Shown piece by piece: positions 11,638-22,927 of a DNA stretch of 64,000 nucleotides. Source of the DNA: Ottelia alismoides (lineage: Eukaryota > Streptophyta > Magnoliopsida > Alismatales > Hydrocharitaceae); assembly GCA_037367405.1 (NCBI GenBank), contig JAZKJV010010526.1, positions 1,266,501-1,330,500 on the forward strand, read 5' to 3'. A program made the position numbers and the translations under genes. The stretch's first letter is position 1. Each line of letters starts with the position of its first letter. A model generated the notes under the pieces. That model ran no database searches, had not been told where the DNA came from, and saw only the letters and a program-made list of their open reading frames with translations.

Positions 11638-11644
11638 TATAAAA
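11638..11644 (+). promoter_or_regulatory. TATA box, A left LTR
   Basis: TATAAAA followed by a GC-rich transcribed region. The same site occurs in the right LTR at 25683-25689. A start about 25-35 bp downstream is expected. Confidence 0.75.
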
Positions 11645-14127
11645 CCTCAGCTCCGGCGAGCATTTCACGCATCTTTGGACCCCTTGCTCGCCGCCAAGGA
11701 GCTCCTCCGGAGTGCCTGAGTGAGAGCCGAGTCCTTTGGAGTGGAAGCGAGCCACGAGTACCCAGGAGGCCACTGATCCGGTGGTTCAGCCGCCGTGCGC
11801 CGCCGCGAGCGCGCCCAGCCTCGGGGAGACGACGCCCCCTTACAGGAAATGACCCCGGAGCTCCCCGAGCTCCAGCACAGTCGGCAGCACGCGCCAGGTA
11901 ACCTTCTTAGCCAGTAGATTAGCGTAGATTTAGGTTTTTCCGATTTCAGTAGAATAGCTCCGCCACCTTCGCCTATCGTCTCCGACCACCCATTCATCCC
12001 TCCGACACCACCACCACGTCCACCAGACCTCTCTCCACCTTCTCCGACCCTCCATTCCCCCTGGCTCGTCCCGGAGCAGGGATACTGGTTCTCCCCATTC
12101 GCCGCTCGCCGGAGAGCCCTCATACCGCCTCATCCTTCACCGCCCGCTCGCTCTGACGGGTCAAGGCAGTTTGCCCTCGACCCCGTGTTTTGCTTGTGCA
12201 GTTTAGATCGACAGAAGGACCTCATATGGAGGTCCAAGGCTTGAGCACAGCAGCTTCAGGCCACCGCCGTCGCGGGGCCATTCTGGTGGTTCTCCGACTC
12301 AACGGAGGCCGCCATCAGCTGCGGAACTTCACGGCGGAGCTCGTCCGCATATTAGCAGCAGCTGAGGAGACGCACAACGTGAGTTGTAGGTCGGCGAACA
12401 TCGCCGGCGACCTGTTCTTGGTGCATCCTCCCCAACCGTCCATCCAGCCTCGCAGCTCCAGATGTGATCTCGACCCTTGGCTTGAGGAGCAGCAGTAACC
12501 GTTCGATCACCAGAGGCAGGATCTATACCGTCGGATCATCGAGGGTTAGCCATACCACCGCACAGACGTCAGATTCGCTACGTGGCACTACCCCAACCCT
12601 TAGATCAGAGTAGATGCCACTCGTTCACCCGCGTCGCACCACAGCCGTTGGATCCTTCACGTGGGAGAGCCTCCACCGTCCGATCAGAGCTGAGGTTTCT
12701 TCATCCGTGCGTCGCGCCAGTCCACCCATCCGATCTGCCACGCGTCGCGCATCCAGCTCCTCGGATAATAAATAAGGGGTAATTTGTTCTTAGCCCCCCT
12801 TTACTTTTCGCAGTTACTTTCTAGTCCTGTAAATACGTAGTGTAGCTCTTTTATTTTTGTAAATTTTGCACTGTGGACCCTTCTTTCTATCATATTTGCA
12901 TTTATACCCCTGCCAGTTGTGGACACATGCATCGACACGTGGTATTTTGGTGTATTTGCATTTTTGGTCCTGCCTTTTCACCCTGTTACGTTTTGTATTT
13001 TTAGTAATAGGAATTGCAGTTAGGTCCCCCCAGGCCTGAGTCACGTGTATCGTGCGTGGCCCGGGGGGTAATTTGCGTTCCTTACCCTATACTTTCCAGG
13101 GTTGTTATTCCAGGGACCCAAAACTTTGTTACAATTGCAGATAGGTCCCTATACACTGTTGCTTTATTTTTATTTTGAATAAAATAGCAAATCACCTCCA
13201 AATTTAATGAAAATTGGACACATGGCTCCTGCCATGATGTAAAATTTTCTATAAATTTTGGAGATATTTCAGACATTGTTTGATATTTTTAAAAAATTCA
13301 AAAACACGTATTTTCTTCACTGTCTGAGTTGAAAAACCACAAAAAATATTAAAATTCATTTAAAAATTACAAAAAAATTACTTACTGTTTGTCTTTGCTT
13401 GCTTGATTTTCTAGCCAATTTTGGCTATTTTTCATTATCTAAAACACCTAAAAATTGAAAAACACTCAAAATCTCATAAAAATTCTAGTAAATAAATTAA
13501 AAACCCAAAAATAATAATTTAGGTGCCCAATTTTTCCTTGTTTTCTTATCTTTACAGGAAATTACCTCCTGGCTAATTTGGGACTTCTAGATATTTTATC
13601 TAGGTCCTTTTAGCTCGGCTAAAAAGTACCTATAGTTTCAGCCCTTGTTTGATTTTTAGAAAATTAAATAAACATCAGAAAAATCTCAAAAATTCACTAA
13701 AAACAGTAAAAATTATAAAACACACAAAAATATTTTTATTTGAATTCTTGGTTATTTTTAGTACATTTAATAAATTGTTGAAGTGTGTTGTTTGTTGCTT
13801 TTCTTATTTTCTTAATATAATAAAAATCCAAAAAAAATATAAAAAGAATTAAAAACCACCAAAAAAACATTTTTATTTCCTTTTATTTCCTTTTTGACTA
13901 CTTCGTAGGCCGCAAGGCCAATTCGTGCTCCTTGTGTTCGACCCTGGTCGCTATACCAGGTTAAATTAATAGCAAGACTGCTACCGTGTTTGATTTGATT
14001 TTTATTTTTGATTGGTGGTCTATTTTTCTTGAGTGATCGAGTCTGAGTGATTGAGGTCGCAACAACCATCTTAGATACACCTGATTACCTTAGTCACCTG
14101 AGTAGTTGGATTATCGTGTCATCAGAA

Positions 14128-14145
14128 TGGCGCCGTTGCCGGGGA
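14128..14145 (+). promoter_or_regulatory. tRNA-Asp primer-binding site of A
   Basis: TGGCGCCGTTGCCGGGGA begins three bases after the LTR end. It is complementary over 18 bases to the 3' end of plant tRNA-Asp(GUC), including CCA. This primer is usual for Athila-type elements. Confidence 0.92.
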
Positions 14146-15639
14146 GCACGGCTTAGTAGTTTTCATTTTCTTTTCGTTTTGTTTTTCGTGGCTTTTCACG
14201 GCTCTTTCAAAGTTCGCGGCTTTTCGTGGTTTTTGTTTTTATTTTATTTTGCTTTATTTTGCTTTATTTTATTTTCTTTTATTTTTGTTTTTGTTTGATT
14301 TTTGTTTGTTTATTTTATTTTGCATTTTTGCATATATACCCTCATTTTCTTTTCATTTATTTTTCTTATTATTATTTGCTTATTTTATTGGTCTGACCAC
14401 TCTGATCTTTCTTGCGAGGGCCCGAGGACCGATGCGGCCAATTTCGAGAAGCCGATGCAACCGCGAGACTCGGAGGCGGCTCCCTTCTGTACGGAGCCGC
14501 AGGAGAGCGTGAGAGGAGAGCTTAGTGGGAGAGGTTTAGATTAGGTTTTATTTTTCATTTTATTTGATTATTGTAATAATACAGGGACTCAGAGACTGAG
14601 ACTGTGGACTTGAACTCTTAGCGGGTCTGTTTCACCTAGCACCGGTGTGCTCGGGGGATCCTTAGGTGTTTTCGCGGTTTTTCTCGCAGTTTTGGTTTTC
14701 TTTTTACTGCCTTTGACGGTTTTCAACGGTTTTTATCGAGCCCCTAGACTTAGGATTTTCTACTTGATTGTGCCGTAATTAGTAGGATCCCCACACCTAA
14801 TTATCTGCCTGTTCCCATGGTGCGATTAATTGGACCTACTAATAATTGGCTAATAAAAATAACTGATTCATCCCCTTCGTAGCCTACGTGCCATAGCCTG
14901 CCCCCCAAAGCGCTTTCTCCTACCCCCGATTTGTCGGGCAGAGGAGGGGTAGGCCAAGACCGGACCTTTGGCTTGGAGGATCGGTGATCGGTTAGACGGT
15001 TCTTCGAGTAGACTTGCTCATCTAGGACTCGGTTTTCATCGCTGCATCATATAGGGTAGTTTATTTTCTGTCTTTAAATTTCTGCGCGGATCACATGCAT
15101 GTAGAGTGCTGGAGGAAAGGTACACATTTCTATCTCTGCATGCATCATTGATTTCATCGCGCATCGGCTTTTTCGTCTTCTCCCCCTTATTTTGGACTAA
15201 ATAACCAGGAGAACTGAAAAATTCATTAGGCCTTTTTTTTTATTGAAAAATATTAAAAAAGAAAAACCATAAAATTGGGACTGCTAAAACTATTGACCCT
15301 AAAAGACACTCACCTTAAAAATTTGTCTTGGGGAGAGCAACCCCCTCATTGTTTGGTTTGTTTGCGCGAGAGAGTGACCCGCACCATAGGTAGAGCCCTC
15401 CAGTGCTATTTCCAGCTGATTACCGACTCTTCCGTGCGGGCCAGTCGGTTGGAGTAGTATCGGGTATCCCAACAGGTCACGTAAGCGCTCTGATAGATTG
15501 CTTGTTCACCTAATAAAAATTGACAAGATAATTTGACCGAGCCTTTACGGTCTTCAGCTCGTGTTGTGTTGGTGAACAGAGGGTTTGGTTGCTCATCATA
15601 GTTTTTCCAGATCTCATCCCCCCTACTCGTCAGATCACG
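14146..15639 (+). promoter_or_regulatory. Untranslated structured leader of A
   Basis: A 1.5-kb stretch between primer site and gag with no supported gene. It holds a T-rich run (14200-14400), a hairpin AGCAC-CGGT-GTGCT then CGGGGGA (14638-14657), a CCCCCGA...TCGGGCAGAGG hairpin near 14925-14947, 'gggactgctaa' (about 15277), a GGGGAGAGCAACCCC stem-loop (about 15331-15345) and ACCGACT...AGTCGGT (about 15420-15451). All recur in B, and several in C. This suggests selected RNA structure, perhaps for packaging, dimerisation or translation; the role is inferred. Confidence 0.65.
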
Positions 15640-17655
15640 ATGATGGGTAGACGCTCTCTTAGGTAGCCTCTGGCTGCACCGCTTTCGGGCACGTCTACCC
15701 ATTCATCTAGGTTGGCCCGCGAGAGCCGAGACCAGTTCTCCGACCCCGAGTATGATTCCGCCCTGTTCCCCCTCGACCCCCTTTCTTTCGGTTCTGAGAG
15801 ATATGAGCCAGAGGAGAGATTAGCAGACTTGACAGCACCTGAGTTTGGCTCATTTGATTTTACAGACGCCATGGCCGACAGTTCCGAGGATCGTTCCCGT
15901 GGTCCACAGGCTGAGCACTTTGTGCTGGACCAAGGCGCGATCAACTCCACCCTGATCGCCTCCTTAGAGACCGTCCAGCAGCAGTTGAGGGATCAGGGAG
16001 CATTCATGCTTGATGTGAGGAGAGAGATGGAGCAGACGCGAGCAGAGCACGAGCAGAGGAGAGAGGGACCGAGGATTCCAGAGGATGCAGATGCAGCAGC
16101 GGCAGCAGAAGCAGCCGCCGTAGCGGCAGCAGCCGCCGCAGCCGCGGCCGGAGGACCACCGAGACCGATGCGGGAGTTACACAACCCCGGATCGACACTT
16201 ACGCACCACTGGGTTGTACTTCCAGCCATCGTGGGGGATTCAAGTTCCCCCCGAACACCTTGCAGTTACTCCCTCGCTTCCACGGACTCGCCACTGAGGA
16301 GCCTCATTTTCACCTCAGGAGTTCCTTATGATTTGCAGCACTGTCCACGACCGTCAGGTGGACCAGGATACGATCAGGATGATTGCCTTCCACTTTTCCC
16401 TAGCAGACAGAGCAACCACCTGGCTGAAGCATTTGGGGAAGTTCGTTTACACCTGGGAGCAGCTCCGCACCGAGTACTTGAACAAGTACTATCCACTCGG
16501 GCATACCAATGCAGCGAGAGCCCTCATCAGCAACTTCTCCATGCTCCCAACGAGCAATTCCATGAGGCGTGGGAGAGGTTTCGTGAGCTGACTGACCGAT
16601 GCCCGCACCATGATATTTCGAAGCCCAACCTTGTGCAGAGCTTCTTCAGCGGGCTGACACCAGAGCTCCAGGGCTTGGTGAATGCTTCTTGTGGCGGGTC
16701 TTACTTCGCCAAGGATCACGACCAGGTCTGGGCCATCGACGAGGAGATGGCTGAGAACTATATGGTAATGTCCCAGACCAGGTTATACACTCAGGGCAGA
16801 CCCCAGCAGCATCCAGGACCCGTGCAGTACCAGAGGATAGCACGGGTCGATGCCGGTCCATCCAGTTCATCCGCAGTAGCAACAACACAGGCAGAGTCGT
16901 CCGCTGCGGATATGGGCATCATTAGTGAGAAGTTGGATCGGATGGAGCTGATTGAGAAGAAGCAGTGGCAGGGCATCACGCATATGGAGCAGATGGCACA
17001 GACTCTGAGCGACATGAAGACCCAGCTCATGTATCTCCAGGGGGCACAAACGGCTTCCCAGCCCCGTCTTCAGTCGCGAGGCGATACCGGTGGCAGTAGC
17101 AGCTCGTCCCAGCGCTCCAGCTACTTTCAGCAGCCTAGACTGGTTCACCTTGTACAGGCGGAGCCGTACCAGCAGCAGCAGCCCTCTTACCAGTCCCCAC
17201 CATCTCCAGACATGCAGATGGTGGTATACCAGCCGGATCAGCCTCTGGCAGTACTCCCGCCAGCCCAATACGACGCAGAGCCGTTGATGGATGTCAACGG
17301 GATTTGGTATGACCGTCCCCAGCCTGGGATCTGATGAGACCATCCCGGATTCAGGTGGGGGAGTGGAGGTACCCAGCCCCAGCAGCAATCATCCGGTCAG
17401 GGAGGGCAGTATAGCCAGCAGAGAGATCACCAACAGCAGCAGCCCCCAGTCTGCCAGTCACAACCGCAGTCATCCTTGGTTCCTCGTCCCTATCAGCAGC
17501 AGGGACAGTCTTAGAGGCGAGAGCAGCCTCACCAGCCACACCAGCAGCAGCACCCTTCCTCTTACCCCTCTCAGCAGCAGCTGCACCAGTTCCAGCAGCC
17601 TCATTACCAGAGAGGCTACCCGTCGGGTTCTCATGGTCCTCCATACGAGAGCCCC
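15640..17655 (+). pseudogene. gag: Element A gag (broken)
   Basis: Gag polyprotein that would form the cytoplasmic virus-like particle. The ATG at 15640 (MMGRRSLR) equals the start in B; codon 9 is TAG (15664) where B has CAG. An acidic N-terminal part is followed by an alanine-rich run (about 16096-16155), the retrotransposon-gag core (FSLADRA, TWLKHLG, RALISNFSM, EAWERFREL; about 16335-16740) and a glutamine/proline-rich tail (17050-17640). A long open frame from 15712 to 17334 is partly spurious: single-base deletions near 16239, 16310 and 16548 put about 100 codons out of frame and then restore it. Further stops are TGA at 17332 and TAG at 17512. No CCHC zinc knuckle was seen, unlike many gypsy Gags. 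Confidence 0.85.
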
Positions 17656-19128
17656 GCTTTGGAGGACATAGCCCGCCTCCTCTCGGACCAGCAGGCTACT
17701 TTCAAACGGGAGATGGACGAGTTCCGCCAGGAGATGCGGGACATTGTGAGAGGGAAGACCGCCATACCTACCCAGATAGAGCCGAATCCTAACAGCCTCA
17801 AGCGGAAGTCTGAGCAGGTAGCTTACACTGAGCATACCACTCCTAGTGATCCATTTGATGATATGTCTTCGGATCTTTTTAATGCTGATTTTGTTACGCT
17901 TAGGAGCGGTAGGACACCAGCAGGCGGCGACGCCTCGTCTGAGCTACACCACGAGGATACATCCGGGGCGCCAGATGAGGAGGAGGAGAGCTGTACTGAG
18001 GCCGCTCATGATGATGACGGTAGTACTGATGCCACCAAGGATGCTGATCCCACCGGCGGTAATGAGGCCGCCGCTTCACCAGTTCGAGGAGGTGGTATTG
18101 ACGCCATCCGAGTTGCCGAGCCAGCACGCGGTACTGAGGCCGCGAGACGTCCAGGAGAGCCAGCACGTGGTGGTACTGAGGCCACCGGTGTTCATGTAGA
18201 GAGAGCTGTTGTTTTTCCTTCCACTGATGTAGCTCGGAACCACGTTTTGAATAAAGGAAAAGGTTTAGTTTACTCTGGTCCCACTGTGGTGCTTGATGTA
18301 TGTGCGGATCCGGCCGTCGAGCCGTCTAGACCTATTCCTAGTCCTTCATCTGAGAAGGACCCTGTGATCCCCTTCCCTAGAGCCCTTCTGATGGGGAAGG
18401 GGAAGAAAAAAGAAAAAGACCCAAAAAAGAGAGAGCAGGAAGAGTTTAGCCAGAGCATGATCGACAGATTTCACATACAGCTGACCCTTCAAGAGGCTTT
18501 GCAACACATCCCCCTTCTTCAGCGATCGTTGAGAGACAGGATTACAGTCAGGAGGAGGAGGAGGAACCACCAGTCAGAGATTCATGTACTGACGAAAGCC
18601 ACGTGCTTCACAATCCAGAACCGTCTGCCGGCTAAGAGGCCATATTCAGGAGCCCCATATGTCAAATGTCATATTAGTGAGCAGAGGTTTGACCGGACTC
18701 TATTGGATAGCGGATCGTCTATCAACCTCCTTCCGGCAGCCCTTCTCGACAGCTTCGAGTTGGGCACTCTTAGACAGAGCAGGACAGTCCTTCAGTTTCC
18801 TGATCGATCTGTCAAGAGGCCGAAGGGGTTGTTGCGAGACGTTATCGTCACTATTCAGGGCCTCCGATTCCCCTTGGACTTCGTAGTGTTGGACATGGAG
18901 ATCCCTGATTCAGTGGCCGATACCCCCATCATCCACGGTCGTCCGTTCTTGGCCACAGCCAAGACGGTGACTGATCATGATAGCGGGAAGGTATACTTTC
19001 GCGTCAAGGGCGAGAGTGTACAAATAGAGACAGTCGTGGACTACAGAGCCAGAGAGAGCATGCTCAGAGACCAGCACAAATACAGAGCAGCTGACAGATG
19101 CCGGGCTAGACATCCACCAGGACTGTGA
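17656..19128 (+). pseudogene. pro: Element A linker and aspartic protease (part of broken gag-pol)
   Basis: Same frame as gag, so gag-pol was probably one open frame. The first part is a charged linker with GGT(E/D)AT-type repeats (about 17920-18190) and a lysine-rich stretch (KGKKKEKDPKKRE, about 18390). The pepsin-like retroviral protease has the active-site triplet DSG at 18706-18714 in LLDSGSSINLLP, and later a hydrophobic-G-R-PFLA motif (about 18940) where retropepsins usually have I-L/I-G-R. It acts as a dimer to cut the polyprotein. The frame is lost near 19050-19130, where A lacks sequence that B keeps, and pol continues in the next frame. The active site itself looks intact. Confidence 0.88.
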
Positions 19129-21080
19129 TTTTGTGATCACAAATGACGAGGCAGCATGGGCAGACCCTTCAGCACAGGACATCCTCTCATTTCCAGACAC
19201 CGCTGATGCCGAAATGATAGCAGAGGAGAGCTTGCAGAGCACAGCCCTGGTCCAGGATATTTCAGTGGCAGCAGAGCCAGTTCTCGACTGCGACACCGAG
19301 TTTAGTGATGGTGGTACTGAGGCCACCTTGTGTGACGGTGGTACTGATGCCACCTTGTTTGATGCAGATCCCTCGGATTCAGAGTCTGATTGGGCAGATT
19401 GCGAGGATCAGATGCCAGACCTGAGTCCCACAGAGCCTACAGCTGCGGAGGAGGTAGATGCAGAGCAGATCAGAGACAGTACAGATGAGCAGCCTTCTCC
19501 AGATTCAGTTTGCGAGAGTTCGTTTTCATTTTCCCAGGCAGATTTGGCAGATTTAGCAACATACACACATCTTCTTCCGAGGCCAGATTTGCCAGCACCC
19601 AGCTGTCCAGAGCTGAAGCCGCTCCCTACTTCGCTAAAGTATAGATTCCTTGCGGGCAAGCCTGAGATGTACCCAGTCATCATCTCCGCCGATATGACTG
19701 GAGAGCAAGAATCCCGTTTGATGGGGATTCTTGAAAAGAACCGCAAGGCAATCGGATGGAGCGTAGCAGATCTCCATGGGATTAGTCCATCGTTGTGCTC
19801 CCACCATATTTATCTCGAGGAGGGGGCGAAGCCGTCGCGTGAGTTCCAGCGGCGACTGAACCCCAACCTGAGAGAGGTCGTCATGAAAGAGATTTCCAAA
19901 TGGTGGAGCGCAGATTTTATTTATCCCATTTCCGACTCCAAGTGGGTCAGCCCCTTGCATGTGGTGCCCAAGAAGACGGGCATCACGACTGTGATCAGTG
20001 AGTCGGGAGAGGAGATTGCTACTAGAGTACCCACCTCTTGGCGGGTCTGTGTTAACTACAGGAGACTCAACCAGGCCACCAAGAATGACCATTTCCCCCT
20101 GCCTTTTATTGACCAGATCATTGAGAGACTGCCAGGGAAGAGCCATTATTGCTTCCTGGATGGGTACTCGGGCTACAACCAAGTGGCCATCGCTCCTGAG
20201 GATCAGGAGAAGACCACCTTTACCTGTCCCTTCGGTACATATGCCTTTCGACGCATGCCATTTGGTCTATGCAATGCCCCTGCGACTTTTCAGAGGTGCA
20301 TGCTGTCGAGCTTTTTGGACATGGTAGGGGAGTGTTTGGAGGTCTTCATGGATGATTTCTCGGTCTACGGCGACGGATTCGACTCCTGTCTTGACTGCCT
20401 AGACCGGGTACTCCAGCGATGTATAGAGGTCCATTTGGTGCTTTCTTGGGAGAAGAGTCACTTCATGGTGACTCAAGGGACAGTTCTTGGCCACATCATC
20501 TCCAACAGGGGCATGGAGGTTGATCCGGCCAAGGTTGATGTCATTAGAAAACTCGCACCGCCGTCTAATTTGAGGCAGCTACGGTCATTCCTGGGGCATG
20601 TTGGGTTCTATCGGAGATTTATTCATGATTTCAGCAGGATTGCCCGACCGTTGACTGACCTCTTGACAAAGGACACCGAGTTCCTTGTCGATGACAAGTG
20701 TCTTTCGTCCTTTGCGACTCTCCAGTAGTGTGTGATTGAGGCTCCTGTTCTCCAGCCGCCTGATTGGTCTCTCCCATTCGAGATCATTACGGATGCCTCC
20801 GATTTTGCCGTAGGGGCCGTGCTGGGATAGAGGAGGGATGGGGTCCCCTTTGCTATCCACTACGTTAGCCGCACATTGGATACCGCCCAGCGGAATTACA
20901 CAGTCACAGAGATGGAGATGCTCGCCGTAGTATTCTCCCTAGATAGGTACCTCATGGAAAAGAAGGATGCCAAGGCCAGACTTACTAGATGGATCCTTCT
21001 ACTCCAGGAGTTCGACATTGAGATCAAGGATAAGCCTGGAGTCAAGAATGTGGTGGCGGATCACCTATCCCGTATAGAGC
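19129..21080 (+). pseudogene. pol: Element A reverse transcriptase and RNase H (broken)
   Basis: It copies element RNA into DNA inside the particle. After an acidic linker, RT begins near 19640. Visible motifs: REFQRRLNPNLREVV, WVSPLHVVPKK, FLDGYSGYNQ (first catalytic Asp), MPFGLCNAPATFQRC and FMDDFSVYG (20345-20371, second and third Asp). The usual VDYRRLN reads VNYRRLN. RNase H starts with [13 protein letters not shown] (about 20790). TAG codons at 20726 and 20828 replace CAG. Between 20944 and 20945 A lacks 60 bases present in B, an in-frame loss of 20 codons that includes the conserved TDH motif. RNase H would be inactive even without the stop codons. Confidence 0.9.
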
Positions 21081-22441
21081 AGCCTGAGGAGTCTGAGCAG
21101 ATAGATCCCATTTGTGAGAACTTCCCAGATGAGGCGATCCTTGCTATCGCCTCACTCCCGTGGTATGCTGATATTGTAAACATTCTCGTTGCTGGGAAAG
21201 TACCACAAGATTGGCCCAGGCAGAGGCTTGAGACCTTCCTTGCGAAGGCCAAGTCCTACCACTGGGAGGATCCCATCCTTTACCACGAAGGAGGGGATAG
21301 CGTCTGGCGTCGGTGCATTCCTCAGGAGGAGCACCATAGCGTCCTCACTTACTGTCACAACCTTGAGGCAGGAGGACATCATTCTGGGAGGAGAACGGCA
21401 CAGAAAGTGCTCCAATCCGGCTTGTGGTGGCCTACCCTCTTCAAGGACTCTGATGAGTTCGTGAAGAGGTGTACTGACTGTCAGAGGATGGGCACTTGTG
21501 GACAACGTGATATGATGCCGATGCAGCCCATTCACTTCTGTGAGGTTTTTGACGCATGGGGCATCGATTTCATGGGTGTATTCCCTAAGAGTCAGGGATT
21601 TGAGTACATTCTGTTGGCCGTGGACTATGTTAGTCGTTGGGTTGAGGCTATCCCTGCCCGAGCCGCTGATGCGAGGACAGTTTGCCGATTTTTGAGGAAG
21701 CATATCATCACGCGGTTCGGGGTTCCTCGAGTTTTGATTTCAGATGGGGGGTCTCATTTCATCAACGACCAGGTGAAGGCCCTTGCTAGCGAGTTCGGTA
21801 TAGACCATCGTGTTGCTACACCTTACCATCCACAGACGAATGGTCTAGCCGAGCTATCGAACAGGGAGATCAAGACTATATTGCAGAAAGTTGTCCGCCC
21901 TGATCGAAAGGATTGGTCACAGCTTTTGGACTCGGTCTTGTGGGCATATAGGACGTCTTTCAAGACACCATTTGGCACATCTCCCTTTCGCCTCGTATAT
22001 GGCAAGCCGTGCCATTTACCTGTTGAGCTGAGGCACAGGTCACTTTGGGCAGTTACAGATATACTTATGGATCCAGATGGTGTAGGAGACCAGAGGAGGG
22101 CAAAGTTAGCAGCCCTGGAGGAGTTGAGAGATACTGCCTTCTCAAACAGCCTACAGTATAAAGAGAGAGTGAAGGAGTGGCATGATTCTCATATCAGCCA
22201 CAAGCATTTTGAGATTGGACAGAAAGTATGGCTGTTTGATGCGAGGCTTCATTTATTTCCAGGGAAGCTACAGAGCAAGTGGAAGGGACCCTACTTGGTG
22301 AGAAAGGTACACGACAACGGTAGCATTGATATATCTGAGTTGTCCTCTGAGAGTACCTTTCGAGTGAACGGCCAGCGGCTCAAGCCATTTCTAGATCATG
22401 AGCCGCGGGTCGTTGATCTTGCCCCTATTCATTTTGCGTGA
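21081..22441 (+). CDS. pol: Element A integrase domain (C-terminal part of pol, open)
   Basis: It inserts the element cDNA into the host genome. This part is open to the stop at 22439-22441, but in the native element it would be cut from gag-pol, and upstream stops prevent that here. An N-terminal HHCC zinc motif (about 21340-21490, ending CTDCQ) precedes the catalytic core with D in GIDFMG (21566), D in ISDGGSHF (21743) and E in NGLAELSNREIK (21851); the last two are separated by exactly 35 residues. A GPY/F-type module follows (KLQSKWKGPYLVRKV, about 22270). There is no chromodomain after it, which separates it from chromoviruses. Confidence 0.92.
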
Positions 22442-22572
22442 GATGTGGTCTTTGACTCGCATCTAATGCATCTCACCCCTGAGTTTCACTGATCTTCTGC
22501 CTTGTATAGATCCAGATGTCTATACCACTACATTCTTTAGTCCCACATCCCTGTCTTCATCTATTGATTATG

Positions 22573-22605
22573 CTATACTTAGGGTGCACTTTACCCTAAG
22601 TATAG
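22573..22605 (+). repeat. 3' module hairpin 1 of A
   Basis: A perfect 13-bp stem, CTATACTTAGGGT / ACCCTAAGTATAG, with a 7-base loop; GGGG follows, so the 3' arm ends in AAGTATAGGGGG. Confidence 0.9.
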
Positions 22606-22642
22606 GGGGTATGTGAGACCTTTGGGTATTTCGTTTGCTTCT

Positions 22643-22706
22643 GTCTACCCCTGTTTTTGTTGCCTATACTTAGGGATATTTTACCCTAAGTATAGGGGGG
22701 GTAGAC
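22643..22706 (+). repeat. 3' module hairpin 2 of A, with outer stem
   Basis: Inner 13-bp stem CCTATACTTAGGG / CCCTAAGTATAGG (22663-22675, 22684-22696). An outer pair GTCTACCCC / GGGGTAGAC encloses it. B keeps the inner stem (42774-42807) and most of the outer one. Confidence 0.85.
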
Positions 22707-22748
22707 CCTGTACATTCTCCACTCGGTTTTCCTTTAGTATACAACCTG

Positions 22749-22780
22749 CTATACATAGGATCACTTGATCCTAAGTATAG
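22749..22780 (+). repeat. 3' module hairpin 3 of A
   Basis: A 15-bp stem with one mismatch, CTATACATAGGATCA / TGATCCTAAGTATAG, two-base loop, then GGGG. Confidence 0.88.
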
Positions 22781-22853
22781 GGGGAAGACCCGAGATCCTC
22801 TTGATTTCCTATTTCATTCATTCGTCTTTGTATATAGCCTTTCTTTTCACTTC

Positions 22854-22927
22854 CCTATACCTAGCACGAGTTATGTCTTCTTCATCGCTCTTGACTCTGA
22901 GGACATCGTTCGAGCTAAGTATAGGGG
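22854..22927 (+). repeat. 3' module hairpin 4 of A (long-range)
   Basis: CCTATACCTAGCACGAG pairs imperfectly with TTCGAGCTAAGTATAGG, and inner ATGTC pairs with GACAT. It again ends in AAGTATAGGGGG. B (42954-43026) and C (52252-52325) have matching structures. Confidence 0.7.

Larger units (their letters stand above)
10454..14124 (+). repeat. Element A left LTR
   Basis: It begins with the palindrome TGATGAATACTGATTCATCA and ends GTCATCA, three bases before the primer site. U3 is very AT-rich up to about 11390; then come a W-box pair (11421-11434), TATA box (11638-11644), a GC-rich leader part (about 11560-12770) and an AT-rich U5 with a repeated 'ttgca...ggtccctg' motif (12840-13170). The end of the LTR has the 'ccttgtgttcgaccctggtc' block at about 13931. 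Open frames in the GC-rich part are not conserved with B and look like chance. Confidence 0.95.

Noticed and set aside
11665..12123. Antisense 152-codon open frame in the A LTR (also 25710-26168)
   Set aside because: Low-complexity Gly/Arg/Ser composition, opposite to transcription, no similarity in B or C.
13925..13965. Possible tRNA gene (GTTCGACCC box-B-like text)
   Set aside because: No box A at the right distance and no cloverleaf arms.
22573..22780. Possible CRISPR-like array (regular hairpin repeats)
   Set aside because: Only a few units, variable spacing, plant retrotransposon context and no cas genes. They are polypurine-like modules.
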